A stretch of 64,000 nt of DNA from positions 1-64,000 of the forward strand of contig CBDCRK010000017.1 in the NCBI GenBank assembly GCA_965220955.1, in the 5' to 3' direction. The notes below the pieces were generated by a model. The model did no database searches, had not been told where the DNA came from, and saw only the letters and a list, made by a program, of their open reading frames with translations. The DNA comes from CBDCRK01 sp965220955 (GTDB lineage Bacteria > Desulfobacterota > Binatia > Bin18 > CBDCRK01). Positions 55,841 to 64,000 of this stretch are shown here, piece after piece; the stretch's first letter is position 1; each line of letters opens with the position of its first letter. The translations under genes were made by a program, and so were the position numbers.

Positions 55841-56968
55841 TCATGGTAATAACTCCATGGATTCGCCAACCAGCGTCTTGATGAACAATACGATTACCTC
55901 CTTGTCTTCGTCGGGCGCCTCGCGCCCCAACTGGAACTCGAACATGACATCGACCGCATCGCGCAGGGTTGCAGCGCTTCCGTCGTGAAGATAGGGGCTG
56001 GTCAGGGCCGCCATTCGCAGGCTTGGGACCTTGAAGGAATGCCGGTCAGCGGCCTGCCCGGTGATATTGTACCGGCCGAGGTCGGCATCAGTGAGGTCGC
56101 CCCGCTTCTTGAAGTAGTCGTTGACCACACCCAAGACCCGGAACATGTTGCCTCCCACGTTCGCGCCCTGATGGCAAGAGACGCAACCGTAGCTCTTGAA
56201 CAAGGCGTAGCCGCGCTTCTCCAGCGTGCTGAGGGCTGTGTCATTGCCCTTGAGATGCTGGTCGAAGCGGCTGTTCGGGGTGGTGAGAGACTTTATAAAT
56301 TCGCCGAGCGCGTTCTTGATGTTCTCGCGGGTAATGCCGTCCGAATAGAGGGCCTTGAAGCGCCGGGGGTAGCTTTCGTGCTGATAGAGCTTGGAGACGA
56401 CCTCCGGCCATAGGCTTCCCAGCTCGGTCGGCGACTGCACGTGGACGTCGATCTGGTCTTCAACCGTATTCGCCCGCCCATCCCAGAACTGCTTGAAGTT
56501 GAAAGCGGAGTTGAACACAGTGGGTGTGTTGATGAGCCCTGGCTGCCCCCCGACCCCAATGGAAATCTCGCGGCCGTCGTCACCACCGGATCCGAGATTG
56601 TGGCAACTGTAGCATGATACGGTGTTGTCCTTCGATAATCTTGGGTCAGAGAACAGCGCCCGGCCGAGCGTCAGATTTTCGGCGTTGACCCCGATCTCTT
56701 CCGGGATCGGTTTAATGGGCTCCTCAGCGCGTACGCCGCCAACGAAGGCGAAACAGACGGCGAGCAGCGCCAGAACCCGGCCGAATACCCGATTGTGCAC
56801 CGCGTGGGGCAGCCGGCGGCGCGTAATGAGAAAGATTATCCCGAATACAAAAACAAGAAATACAGAGGCTAAGAAGGAACTGCCTGTCTCGACAATCATT
56901 TTAAGTAAGGCGATCATGCCCGCCGCCACCAAAACGACCTTTGTCAACGCTCGTGCAATACGGTTCAT
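55841..56968 (-). CDS. Dihaem cytochrome c peroxidase, second paralogue
   Basis: A 375-residue protein closely related to the peroxidase at 32.5-33.7 kb (FNFKQFWDGRA, YGCVSCHQGA, DRHSFKVPSLRMAAL, YLHDGSAATLRDAV). Haem motifs are CYSCH and CVSCH. The N-terminus differs: three hydrophobic segments precede the core (VLVAAGMIALLKMI, FLASVFLVFVFGIIFLI, VLALLAVCFAFVGG), ending near VRA-EEP, so it may be membrane-anchored; alternatively a start closer to the third segment gives an ordinary signal peptide. There is no repeat tail. It heads a minus-strand group with the helical-repeat, Tll0287-like and porin genes. Confidence 0.88.
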   Translation of the reverse strand: MNRIARALTKVVLVAAGMIALLKMIVETGSSFLASVFLVFVFGIIFLITRRRLPHAVHNRVFGRVLALLAVCFAFVGGVRAEEPIKPIPEEIGVNAENLTLGRALFSDPRLSKDNTVSCYSCHNLGSGGDDGREISIGVGGQPGLINTPTVFNSAFNFKQFWDGRANTVEDQIDVHVQSPTELGSLWPEVVSKLYQHESYPRRFKALYSDGITRENIKNALGEFIKSLTTPNSRFDQHLKGNDTALSTLEKRGYALFKSYGCVSCHQGANVGGNMFRVLGVVNDYFKKRGDLTDADLGRYNITGQAADRHSFKVPSLRMAALTSPYLHDGSAATLRDAVDVMFEFQLGREAPDEDKEVIVLFIKTLVGESMELLP

Positions 56969-57011
56969 TTGTAAAGTTTCTGAGTGTTCACTCGTTGTTT
57001 GCTCGTTGTTT

Positions 57012-57364
57012 GATGGTTCGCCTTGGCGTCAGCTGGCCGCAGCCCGTCCGGTGATGGACTCGCGCAATCCTTCCAGCAGCCCTTCGAGCTTGGCTTGGCT
57101 ATGCTCCACCCAAGCCATGCGGTCTGCTAGCTGCTTCATGTCTTCTCGCAGCCGCGCTATGTCTTGCTGAATGTCCTGCCGTAGCCCACGGCTGCTGGTC
57201 AGGATCATCCCGGCCAAGGCCACTCCCACACCCAAAATGGCAACCATTTCGCCGCTCATGCTTCCTCCCAATCCGTTCGGCCCATTTTCTCACATCCCCC
57301 CAAACAAGACCACAGGCGACGCGGGGGCTGACGCCCTCTGAGAGAGGCTCACCCGAATAGCCAA
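57012..57364. repeat. 353-bp duplicated segment, copy 2
   Basis: Matches 27873-28225 in the same orientation with one visible mismatch. Flanking DNA is unrelated to that of copy 1. Confidence 0.93.
57029..57259 (-). CDS. Small membrane-anchored coiled-coil protein, copy 2
   Basis: Same 76-residue protein as the copy at 27.9-28.1 kb except for Leu instead of Trp in the membrane segment (MVAILGVGVALAGMIL). GGGAGGA precedes the ATG at 57259. Identity at both DNA and protein level points to recent duplication or movement of the whole cassette. It lies between the second peroxidase and the glutamate dehydrogenase genes, with no functional link evident. Confidence 0.6.
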   Translation of the reverse strand: MSGEMVAILGVGVALAGMILTSSRGLRQDIQQDIARLREDMKQLADRMAWVEHSQAKLEGLLEGLRESITGRAAAS

Positions 57365-57647
57365 TCCAAGAACGCGAGCGCCGCCTCCTTTCGAGGATTT
57401 TTTTGCCTAGAGAAAGCTGCTACAGAGGATATACGCTAAGATGCTAATAGCAAGCAAGGACTAGGCTTGTCTGTTATTGCCGTGTCTCATCTCGCTGGCT
57501 CTAAAATGTTGACGCGACCGATGTCGACACGCTCAGACGCGGTTTTGAGCAGGCGGGATATATAACCGACAAAGCGCCTGCCACAGGGGTCTACCTGCTG
57601 GCATGGGAGGCTTTGGTCAATGCCCTTGACAGCATAAGGAGACTCAT

Positions 57648-59012
57648 ATGACGCTGAGCGCAACAGCAGAAGTCCAACACGAACTCGATAGGTTTATGGC
57701 TGGCTTGATGAAGCGCAATCCCGGCGAGCCGGAGTTCCACCAGGCAGTCCATGAGGTGGCCGAAACGCTCATTCCCTTCATCCTCGAACATCCTGAATAC
57801 AGAAAGGCCCAGATCCTCGAACGCCTGACCGAGCCAGACCGTGTTGTCATCTTCCGGGTCCCCTGGGAGGACGACAAGAGCAACATTCGCACCAACCGAG
57901 CTTGGCGCGTTCAGTTCAACAATGCTATCGGACCCTACAAGGGCGGGATGCGTTTTCACCCTTCGGTGACCCTCAGTATCCTGAAGTTCTTGGGGTTTGA
58001 ACAAGTCTTGAAGAACAGCCTGACCACTCTGCCCATGGGCGGCGGCAAAGGCGGAGCCAACTTTAATCCCAAGGGAAAGAGCGACCGCGAGGTGATGCGA
58101 TTCTGTCATTCCCTCATGATCGAGCTATCCCGCCACATCGGCCCGGATACTGATGTCCCAGCTGGAGACATTGGTGTCGGTGCCCGTGAGATTGGATACA
58201 TGTTCGGCCAATACCGACGCTTGGCAAACGAATTTACTGGAATCCTGACTGGCAAGGGGTTGGCCTTTGGCGGGAGTCTTATTCGTACCGAAGCAACAGG
58301 CTATGGCTGTGTCTATTTCACCCAGCATATGCTTGCCACCAGAGATGAGAGGGTAGAGGGGAAAACGGCTGTTGTCTCTGGCTCGGGCAATGTAGCGCTC
58401 TACACCATTGAGAAACTCATTCAGTTAGGAGCAAAGGTGGTGACGGCATCTGATTCAAACGGCTTCATTTATGATCCTCACGGCATCAATGAAGAAAAAT
58501 TGGCCTGGCTCAAAAATCTCAAAGAAGTCCGTCGGGGCCGAATCGCTGAGTATGCGGAGCAGTTTGGGTGTGAGAATCACCCTGCCAAGCGTCCGTGGGG
58601 GGTTCCGTGCGATTTGGCCTTTCCGTGCGCAACGCAGAACGAGATGGGGGCCGAAGATGCCCTGACATTAGTGCACAACGGGGTGATGGCCATCGGTGAA
58701 GGGGCGAATATGCCAACCACTCTGGAAGGGGTGCATACGTTCTTGAACAACAAAATTCTCTATGGTCCCGCTAAAGCAGCCAACGCCGGCGGTGTGGCAG
58801 TATCCGGCCTTGAGCAGAGCCAGAACTCTTTGCGCATCTCCTGGTCGCGCGAAGAAGTCGACCGTCGCCTCCAGGCCATCATGCAGAACATCCACGCGCA
58901 GTGTGTAGAATACGGTTGTGCCGGTGACCGCTCTATCAACTACGTCAAAGGGGCGAACCTTGCCGGCTTCGTCAAGGTTGCCGAGGCCATGCTTGCCTAT
59001 GGAGTGGTTTGA
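57648..59012 (+). CDS. gdhA: NADP-type glutamate dehydrogenase
   Basis: A 454-residue hexameric-type glutamate dehydrogenase. Landmarks are GPYKGGMRFHPSVTLSILKF, the catalytic Lys region LPMGGGKGGANFNPKGKSD, DVPAGDIGVGAREIGYMFG and TGKGLAFGGSLIRTEATGYG. The cofactor motif GSGNVALY with the following acid-poor strand (VVTASDSNG) fits NADP use. AAGGAG is 6-7 bp before the ATG. It interconverts 2-oxoglutarate plus ammonia and glutamate, so it could assimilate ammonia released by the amidases. A MITE copy starts 15 bp after the stop. Confidence 0.95.
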   Translation: MTLSATAEVQHELDRFMAGLMKRNPGEPEFHQAVHEVAETLIPFILEHPEYRKAQILERLTEPDRVVIFRVPWEDDKSNIRTNRAWRVQFNNAIGPYKGGMRFHPSVTLSILKFLGFEQVLKNSLTTLPMGGGKGGANFNPKGKSDREVMRFCHSLMIELSRHIGPDTDVPAGDIGVGAREIGYMFGQYRRLANEFTGILTGKGLAFGGSLIRTEATGYGCVYFTQHMLATRDERVEGKTAVVSGSGNVALYTIEKLIQLGAKVVTASDSNGFIYDPHGINEEKLAWLKNLKEVRRGRIAEYAEQFGCENHPAKRPWGVPCDLAFPCATQNEMGAEDALTLVHNGVMAIGEGANMPTTLEGVHTFLNNKILYGPAKAANAGGVAVSGLEQSQNSLRISWSREEVDRRLQAIMQNIHAQCVEYGCAGDRSINYVKGANLAGFVKVAEAMLAYGVV

Positions 59013-59027
59013 CAAGAGCTGTCACTT

Positions 59028-59226
59028 TATAGCGGTTTGCACTTGAGTGGACATCAGAATTTGAGAAAGGTTCCGCTTTCCTATCACAAATGCGTAGGGG
59101 CGAATCTCGTATTCGCCGATCCGCCCTCAGTGGGCGATCACGCGGCCAGGATGGCCGACAGGATCGCCCCTACAAAACAGGGACCAGGATCATCAACAGA
59201 CGCCTACCCAAATGAAAGATGCTATA
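59028..59226 (+). mobile_element. MITE copy C (full length)
   Basis: A 199-bp element with both ends intact: TATAGCGGTTTGCACTTGAG at the left and, read inward from the right, TATAGCATCTTTCATTTGGG. The core has GTAGGGGCGA and TCGCCCCTAC. It is in the opposite orientation to copy A and the same as copy B. Confidence 0.82.
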
Positions 59227-59270
59227 AGGAGGCCCTGAAGGTCGCGAAAGTGGATTGGGCCACGGGGATA

Positions 59271-61229
59271 TCAAAGGCCATGGTTCCAGTACTGTACGGC
59301 CCGTCGTTTGAGCATGGCCCGAAACTGCGCGGTTGACTCTGGTAAGGGACTCAGGTCACTCCAGTCCAGGATCACTCCATAACGGCGGATGACGTCGAAC
59401 CTGTCGATCTCTCCGGCCAAAAGTTTCTGGCGCACGATCTCAGGGTCCTCTTCCAACCAACCTTTGCGCTGGGCGCTAATCTCCTGCCGCAGTTGCGGCG
59501 TAGCTTCCCAGTCAATTTCGTAGGCACAGACCTCTGGGTCTATTGCTCGGATCGCCACCCCGTAATCCTTGGCTGCTCGCTCTATGCTAACATAGCCGTC
59601 AATAACATCCTCGAGAACCTTGGCCGGATCGCGTTCTAGGGGGTCTCCCAAGCCGCCGCCGCCAGCAGAAGGACGAGTGAAGTGATCGCCAGACTCAAGG
59701 GGCACTCCAGAGAATACCGTCCCCAAGTGACGCTTGTCCGCCTTGCCGGGACTTAACCAGGCTCCCTGGGGTATGGATGGCGAACCGCCAAAGAGACCCC
59801 AGGTGATCGACCGGCCACGATCGCAAGTGTAGGAGATCACCGTGTTGGCCGCCGCCGCCAGAACCCCACCTTTCTCCAGACCGCACCCGCCACGGTGCTT
59901 ACCAGGTCCCCCGGAGTCGGTAATAATCTCATGTTTGGTGGTAACAACCGGGGTTAACCGCTCTTGACCCTCCACGGGTTGGACGGAGAGACCCACGCCG
60001 AACACGGGGGCGGTGGCATTGGAGCCGTCCTTGCCCTGGCGCCCACCCCAGCCACCTGCCATCCAGTCATACCACATGAAAAATTTATTTTCGTATCCGG
60101 GTCGCCTCTCCCAGCCACCCACAAGCAGGTATTCCAAGTTAAAAGAGCAGGCCAGGGCTCGCTCAGGTAAAATATGGGACCAGAGCTCAAAGATCGCGTT
60201 CATTACCTTTTCATATGAACCGGAAACGGACCCGGTTGCTGCCGCGGGGGAGGGCGCGTTGACCACCGTGCCCTCGGGCATATGTGCGGTCACCACCCGA
60301 TAAAATCCGGAGTTAAGGGGAATATCCGGGAAAAAGGTTTTGGTTCCGGCAACTACGGCTGAGTAGGTGGTGCCGTAGGTTGAGTTGAGAAAACAGTTAA
60401 TGTAAGGGTGAGAATCGCTAAAGTCATAGTGAATCCCACGGTCACTAATGGTCATTTTGACCCGAATGGGGATCATGCCATCACCCACAGACGGGTCGGC
60501 GTCAATGTAGTCCTCGGTTTCCCACTCTCCTTGGGGTAAATCCTTCAGCCGTGTTTGCATCACCCGCTCTACATAGTCCTGAACCTCGTGGAAGGCGGTC
60601 TGTACAGCGTCCTTACCGTATTTATCGATTAACTCCAAAAGGCGCTGCTCCCCAACCCGAGTAGCCTCAGCCTGGGCTCGCAGGTCACCCAAACGATCCT
60701 CCGGTACTCGCATGTTGGAGACCAGCATTTGCGCCATGTCTTTGCGGAACGTGCCGCGATCCCAGATTCTAAGGGGCGGGATACGCAATCCCTCCCCGTA
60801 GTGATCCCGAGCCGTTATATCGAAGGACCCAGGCACCTTACCCCCTACATCGGCCCAGTGACCGTTGGACTGGAGGAGGGCCAGAATCTCTCCGTTGACA
60901 AACACGGGTCGAACCACCCGTACATCGGGAAAGTGAGTGCCTCCCAGGTAGGGATCGTTAACAATGAACACGTCGCCCGGGTGTATGTCATCTCGGAAAG
61001 CCTCAAGTACAGCCTTGGCTGTGAAGTGCAGCGTGCCAACGTGGACCGCAATATCCTGGCTACCCTGCATAACAGTATTGCCGTCGGCGTCGTTTAAAGC
61101 ATTGGAAAAGTCGCGGTTATAAATCACAAACGAGTAGCAGGTACGCAGGATCTGCTCGGACATTTGGTCTACCAGGTTAATAAAAGCATTCTTTAGCACC
61201 TCGAAGGTAACGGGGTCCAATTTGCTCAT
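59271..61229 (-). CDS. hyuB: Hydantoinase/5-oxoprolinase B subunit, second copy
   Basis: A 652-residue HyuB. Typical motifs: FIVNDPYLGGTHFPDVRVV near residue 85, DFSDSHPYINCFLNSTYGTT, NAPSPAAATGSVSGSYEKV and GGWGGRQGKDGSN. GGGAGGG precedes the ATG, 12 bp after the stop of hyuA, so the two are one operon. It is ~55 residues longer than the HyuB at 8.9 kb and only distantly similar, suggesting a different cyclic amide or an acetophenone-carboxylase-like reaction. Its end is 45 bp from a MITE copy. Confidence 0.9.
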   Translation of the reverse strand: MSKLDPVTFEVLKNAFINLVDQMSEQILRTCYSFVIYNRDFSNALNDADGNTVMQGSQDIAVHVGTLHFTAKAVLEAFRDDIHPGDVFIVNDPYLGGTHFPDVRVVRPVFVNGEILALLQSNGHWADVGGKVPGSFDITARDHYGEGLRIPPLRIWDRGTFRKDMAQMLVSNMRVPEDRLGDLRAQAEATRVGEQRLLELIDKYGKDAVQTAFHEVQDYVERVMQTRLKDLPQGEWETEDYIDADPSVGDGMIPIRVKMTISDRGIHYDFSDSHPYINCFLNSTYGTTYSAVVAGTKTFFPDIPLNSGFYRVVTAHMPEGTVVNAPSPAAATGSVSGSYEKVMNAIFELWSHILPERALACSFNLEYLLVGGWERRPGYENKFFMWYDWMAGGWGGRQGKDGSNATAPVFGVGLSVQPVEGQERLTPVVTTKHEIITDSGGPGKHRGGCGLEKGGVLAAAANTVISYTCDRGRSITWGLFGGSPSIPQGAWLSPGKADKRHLGTVFSGVPLESGDHFTRPSAGGGGLGDPLERDPAKVLEDVIDGYVSIERAAKDYGVAIRAIDPEVCAYEIDWEATPQLRQEISAQRKGWLEEDPEIVRQKLLAGEIDRFDVIRRYGVILDWSDLSPLPESTAQFRAMLKRRAVQYWNHGL

Positions 61230-61241
61230 GGCCTGCCCTCC

Positions 61242-63284
61242 CTAGTCCATATGCATAATGATGTTGAGGTATTCATCGACCTCAGCCCTAATCCCGGGTG
61301 GAATAACGGTGGTGGAGTCCAGTTGTTCTACAATAGCGGGGCCGGTTAGGCTCAAGCCAGCTGGCAGAGCCCCGCGGTCGAAAATAGGGGTCTCGACAAA
61401 TCCGTCTGCCTTGGCAAAGTAAACGGGCCGGGTGCCCGAGGGCTGTACGGTTGCTCCAGGACGTTTGTCGAACAGCGGCAAGTGCGGCTTGGCGATTTTA
61501 CCTACGGCCGTAACCCGCACCCCAAAAATTTCCACGGGTAGCTCAGGCTGCGAATAGGCAAACTCTCTCTCGTGTTCTTGGTGAAAGGCGTCCAACAATT
61601 GCCCAGGCTCAATCCTATCTTGGGTGTAAGGGACCGATAGATATCGCCACTGGCCAAGATAACGCATGTCCAGGTAGCGCATCAGCTCGATATCTTGCTC
61701 ACCCACGCCCTCCCGGCGCAGTTGCTCCAGCAATTCGGTTTCCATGGGACGGAATTCAGACTCCAGTTGGGCAAGATCCTCTTTGGTAGTTGTGGTTGTC
61801 ACCGTCTTGGTAAGGTCATGCCTCATGTCCACCAGCAGGCACCCCATGGCTGAGAGCGCGCCTGGGTAGGGTGGCACAATAATGGTGGGAATATTTACTT
61901 CTCTAGCCAAGTCAGCCGCGTGCAGCGGGCCGGCTCCGCCAAAGGCTACCAGGGCGAAATCCCGTGGATCGTATCCCCGTTGGAGTGAGATCAGGCGTAA
62001 GGCATCACTCATGTTGGCGTTGGCAACCTGGATAATGGCATGGGCTGCGCTAACTGTGTCCATCCCGAGCTGAGAACCAATACGTTGATCAATGGCTTGG
62101 CGAGCAGCATCGAGGTGCAAAAGCATTTTTCCACCCAGAAGTTGAGGACCAAGTCGCCCTAGAGCCAGGTTGGCGTCAGTATTGGTGGGCTCAGTACCGC
62201 CCTTGATGTAGCTGGCAGGTCCGGGATCAGCCCCCGCACTTTGGGGCCCATTACGCAGCGATCCACCCTTATCGATCCAGGCCAGCGATCCGCCGCCGGC
62301 CCCAATGGTAATCACATCAACACTGGGGAAACGAATGGGGTATCCGTATTCTACCTGCCAGTCCCTGGTAATGCGCAGATCGCCTTTCCACATAAGCGAG
62401 ATATCGGCGCTGGTACCCCCCATGTCCAGGCCCATAGCGCTCTCAAATCCACACAGCTTGGCAACATAGGCCATGGCTACAGCCCCAGCGGCCGGACCCG
62501 AAGCAGCTAACCGGGCGGCGTAATGCTCGGCCGAGGCAGCGGTCATGACCCCCCCGCCCGAGTGAAGCACCAGCACCTCCCCTCCATAGCCCAGTTGCTG
62601 TAGTTGACGGCTTAAATCGACCATATATCGGCCTACCACCGGACCCAGTACAGCGTTGGCCACCGTAGTACTGGTTCGCTCGAACTCAAAAATTTCCGGC
62701 AGAACCTCGCTGGAGATGGTCACCATTACTCCTGGCAATTCCTGTTGAAGGATGACTTTCAGCTGCTGCTCATGAATGGGGTTGATGTAAGAGTTAATAA
62801 AGCTCACGGCCACCGATTCTACCTGCCGTCGCCTGAGGATATGGGCCACCTGTCGAGCCTGCTCTTGGTTGAGCGGCGTTAGCACACTACCGTCGTAAGC
62901 AATACGCTCCTCTACCTCAAGCCGGTCACGGCGTGGAATGTAGGGAGGGGCCACATCTTTATAGGCATCCCACAGATCGTCTTTGGTTGCCCGGCGAATC
63001 TCGAGCACATCGCGGAAGCCAGCCGTAGTCACTAGACCCGTGCGTGGTAAGCGCCGCGTGATCAGAGCATTCGTAGCTACAGTGGTCCCATGGCTGAATA
63101 ACCGGATCTGCTCTCCTTTTGTTATATTGGCCTCTTTAATGCCATCGATGATTCCTTGGGCGGGACTGGCGGGAACCGACGGCACCTTGGCAATAGAGAC
63201 CTCAGTTGTTTTCTCGTCGAAGATAACAGCGTCTGTAAAGGTACCCCCCACATCTACGGCAACACGATAACGCGACATAGTCAA
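61242..63284 (-). CDS. hyuA: Hydantoinase/5-oxoprolinase A subunit, second copy
   Basis: A 680-residue HyuA protein: VAVDVGGTFTDAVIF at the N-terminus, FSHGTTVATNALI, MGLDMGGTSADIS and GADPGPASYIKGG, with the C-terminal GPAIVEQLDSTTVIPPG. The frame opens at TTG 63284; an ATG at 63278 is an equally good start, with GAGGGGGCAGA upstream. It forms an operon with the following hyuB. ATP-dependent ring opening of a hydantoin or oxoproline-like compound is the usual activity. Gene order hyuA-hyuB is the same as in the first pair but on the opposite strand. Confidence 0.9.
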   Translation of the reverse strand: MTMSRYRVAVDVGGTFTDAVIFDEKTTEVSIAKVPSVPASPAQGIIDGIKEANITKGEQIRLFSHGTTVATNALITRRLPRTGLVTTAGFRDVLEIRRATKDDLWDAYKDVAPPYIPRRDRLEVEERIAYDGSVLTPLNQEQARQVAHILRRRQVESVAVSFINSYINPIHEQQLKVILQQELPGVMVTISSEVLPEIFEFERTSTTVANAVLGPVVGRYMVDLSRQLQQLGYGGEVLVLHSGGGVMTAASAEHYAARLAASGPAAGAVAMAYVAKLCGFESAMGLDMGGTSADISLMWKGDLRITRDWQVEYGYPIRFPSVDVITIGAGGGSLAWIDKGGSLRNGPQSAGADPGPASYIKGGTEPTNTDANLALGRLGPQLLGGKMLLHLDAARQAIDQRIGSQLGMDTVSAAHAIIQVANANMSDALRLISLQRGYDPRDFALVAFGGAGPLHAADLAREVNIPTIIVPPYPGALSAMGCLLVDMRHDLTKTVTTTTTKEDLAQLESEFRPMETELLEQLRREGVGEQDIELMRYLDMRYLGQWRYLSVPYTQDRIEPGQLLDAFHQEHEREFAYSQPELPVEIFGVRVTAVGKIAKPHLPLFDKRPGATVQPSGTRPVYFAKADGFVETPIFDRGALPAGLSLTGPAIVEQLDSTTVIPPGIRAEVDEYLNIIMHMD

Positions 63285-63646
63285 TCTGCCCCCTCATAAT
63301 CCCTTTATGGGCGCATTAGGAGTTCCCCCTGGCCACCCTTCGACGAACTCGGGGCGACCGGGTTATAAAGGCAACCCCGTGTGGCTGCCCATGAAACGAA
63401 CACCCACTCAGACTCAGCTTCCCCCCTGCAAAAAACTTAATCTTAAGCAAAAGCCTAAGGCGAAACAATATGCAGTGCCGAGAAATTCCAAGGTCCCTGT
63501 TTGCCACATATCCTGGCTTCTTAGTTATCCCAGCTCCCTCCCCCCGGCTAGATGGCGTGCGCGTCCCCACCGGCAAACGGAGACGCCGGCGAAAACGCCC
63601 CAAGGTGATCGCAACCGATCCAACTCAAAGAGGCTGCAGCTTACGA
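63285..63646. other. 362-bp stretch without a recognised gene
   Basis: No convincing gene or RNA. It contains a fragment of a common dispersed repeat (CCCTTCGACGAACTCGGGG). It should include the promoter of the hyuAB operon at its left end. Confidence 0.4.
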
Positions 63647-64000
63647 TCACCTTTGGTGATACAAAGGATGTCCGCGAAAGGAGGTGTGCACTCGATTGAA
63701 GTGCTCCCCCTCCAAGTTGGCAATAAAAAGATCCTGCAGCCCTGGTCCACCAAAGGCACAGTTTGTTGGAAAAGCAAGCTTTGTGCCTGCACTGTCATCG
63801 ATGAGCGTTTCCCACTTACCGTTGGTATCGACCCGAATGATCTGGTTGGCTGGATTCAGCTTTCCTCCCTTGGCTACTCCTGGCAAGGTAATGTAGAGGT
63901 TGCGCTCCACATCAAAGGCCATCCCGTCAGGCAGGGCGGGAAAATCTTTGGCATAGATCTCTGGCTTGCCAAACGTTCCGTCTTTGTTGATCTGGATACG
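63647..64000 (-). CDS. SMP-30/gluconolactonase/LRE-family protein (5' end outside window)
   Basis: The frame runs from the right edge of the window to a stop at 63647 and gives the last ~117 residues of a six-bladed propeller. Recognisable pieces are LPDGMAFDVERNLYITLPGV, IIRVDTNGKWETL and FPTNCAFGGPGLQDLFIANL, the last being the conserved C-terminal metal-site region (T-N-C-AFGG). The family hydrolyses sugar lactones or related esters with Ca2+ or Zn2+. The N-terminus and any signal peptide lie beyond the window. Confidence 0.85.
   Translation of the reverse strand, partial: RIQINKDGTFGKPEIYAKDFPALPDGMAFDVERNLYITLPGVAKGGKLNPANQIIRVDTNGKWETLIDDSAGTKLAFPTNCAFGGPGLQDLFIANLEGEHFNRVHTSFRGHPLYHQR

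Overview
The window reads as a chromosomal segment of an uncultured Gram-negative bacterium. It encodes lipoproteins, an outer-membrane secretin, an alginate-export-type porin, periplasmic c-type haem peroxidases and a Tad/Flp pilus. Many amide- and CoA-metabolism genes, a probable selenoprotein and abundant REP/MITE-type repeats suggest a large repeat-rich genome of a deltaproteobacterial, Tectomicrobia-like or Rokubacteria-like lineage. I cannot fix the taxon from sequence alone.

Region 1 (1-29.7 kb) is catabolic. It opens with the 3' end of a 6-oxocamphor-hydrolase-like crotonase and a Uup-type ABC-F ATPase. Next come a proline iminopeptidase, a small Fe-S protein, a CitE-like lyase, a CaiB/BaiF CoA transferase, a HyuA/HyuB pair, a polysaccharide deacetylase, a dihydropyrimidinase, an isochorismatase-fold amidase, an amidase, an acyl-CoA-dehydrogenase-like flavoprotein and a three-gene sarcosine-oxidase-like set. 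Four toxin-antitoxin-like pairs are interspersed: DUF2283/PBECR2, DUF433/DUF5615, HEPN with an unknown partner, and HicAB. At 17.1-18.1 kb a redoxin-DsbD-alpha fusion has an in-frame UGA in a U-x-x-C motif followed by a perfect hairpin, so it is best read as a selenoprotein.

Region 2 (30-36 kb) is a signalling block. Three tandem paralogous TetR regulators lie divergent from a dihaem cytochrome c peroxidase with a 26-residue repeat tail and a membrane histidine kinase. Two matching 17-bp palindromes sit in the intergenic region, one exactly between the -35 and -10 boxes of the peroxidase promoter. A related element precedes tadD.

Region 3 (36-52 kb) is a complete but damaged Tad locus: tadD, two TadE/F-like genes, tadG, two flp pilins, an AMIN-like module, the secretin, a lipoprotein, tadZ, tadA, tadB and tadC on the plus strand, then cpaB and tadV on the opposite strand. 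Between 37.9 and 45.6 kb it is invaded by about twenty GC-rich REP-like hairpins arranged as inverted pairs around a DUF559 endonuclease-like gene. The repeats have entered the secretin linker and the start of tadG, and single-base frameshifts affect the AMIN module, flp2 and tadZ.

Region 4 (52-64 kb) has a porin, a Tll0287-like haem protein, an IS5-type remnant, an unrecognised helical-repeat periplasmic protein, a second peroxidase, glutamate dehydrogenase, a second HyuAB pair and the end of an SMP-30-like gene. Dispersed repeats tie the window together: a 353-bp segment present twice with one mismatch and a roughly 200-bp MITE present three times.

Read together, HyuAB (hydantoin or N-methylhydantoin opening), the isochorismatase-fold amidase (N-carbamoyl amino-acid cleavage), the sarcosine-oxidase-like complex and glutamate dehydrogenase could form a route from cyclic ureides such as N-methylhydantoin to sarcosine, glycine and ammonia. 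That is inference from family membership and proximity.
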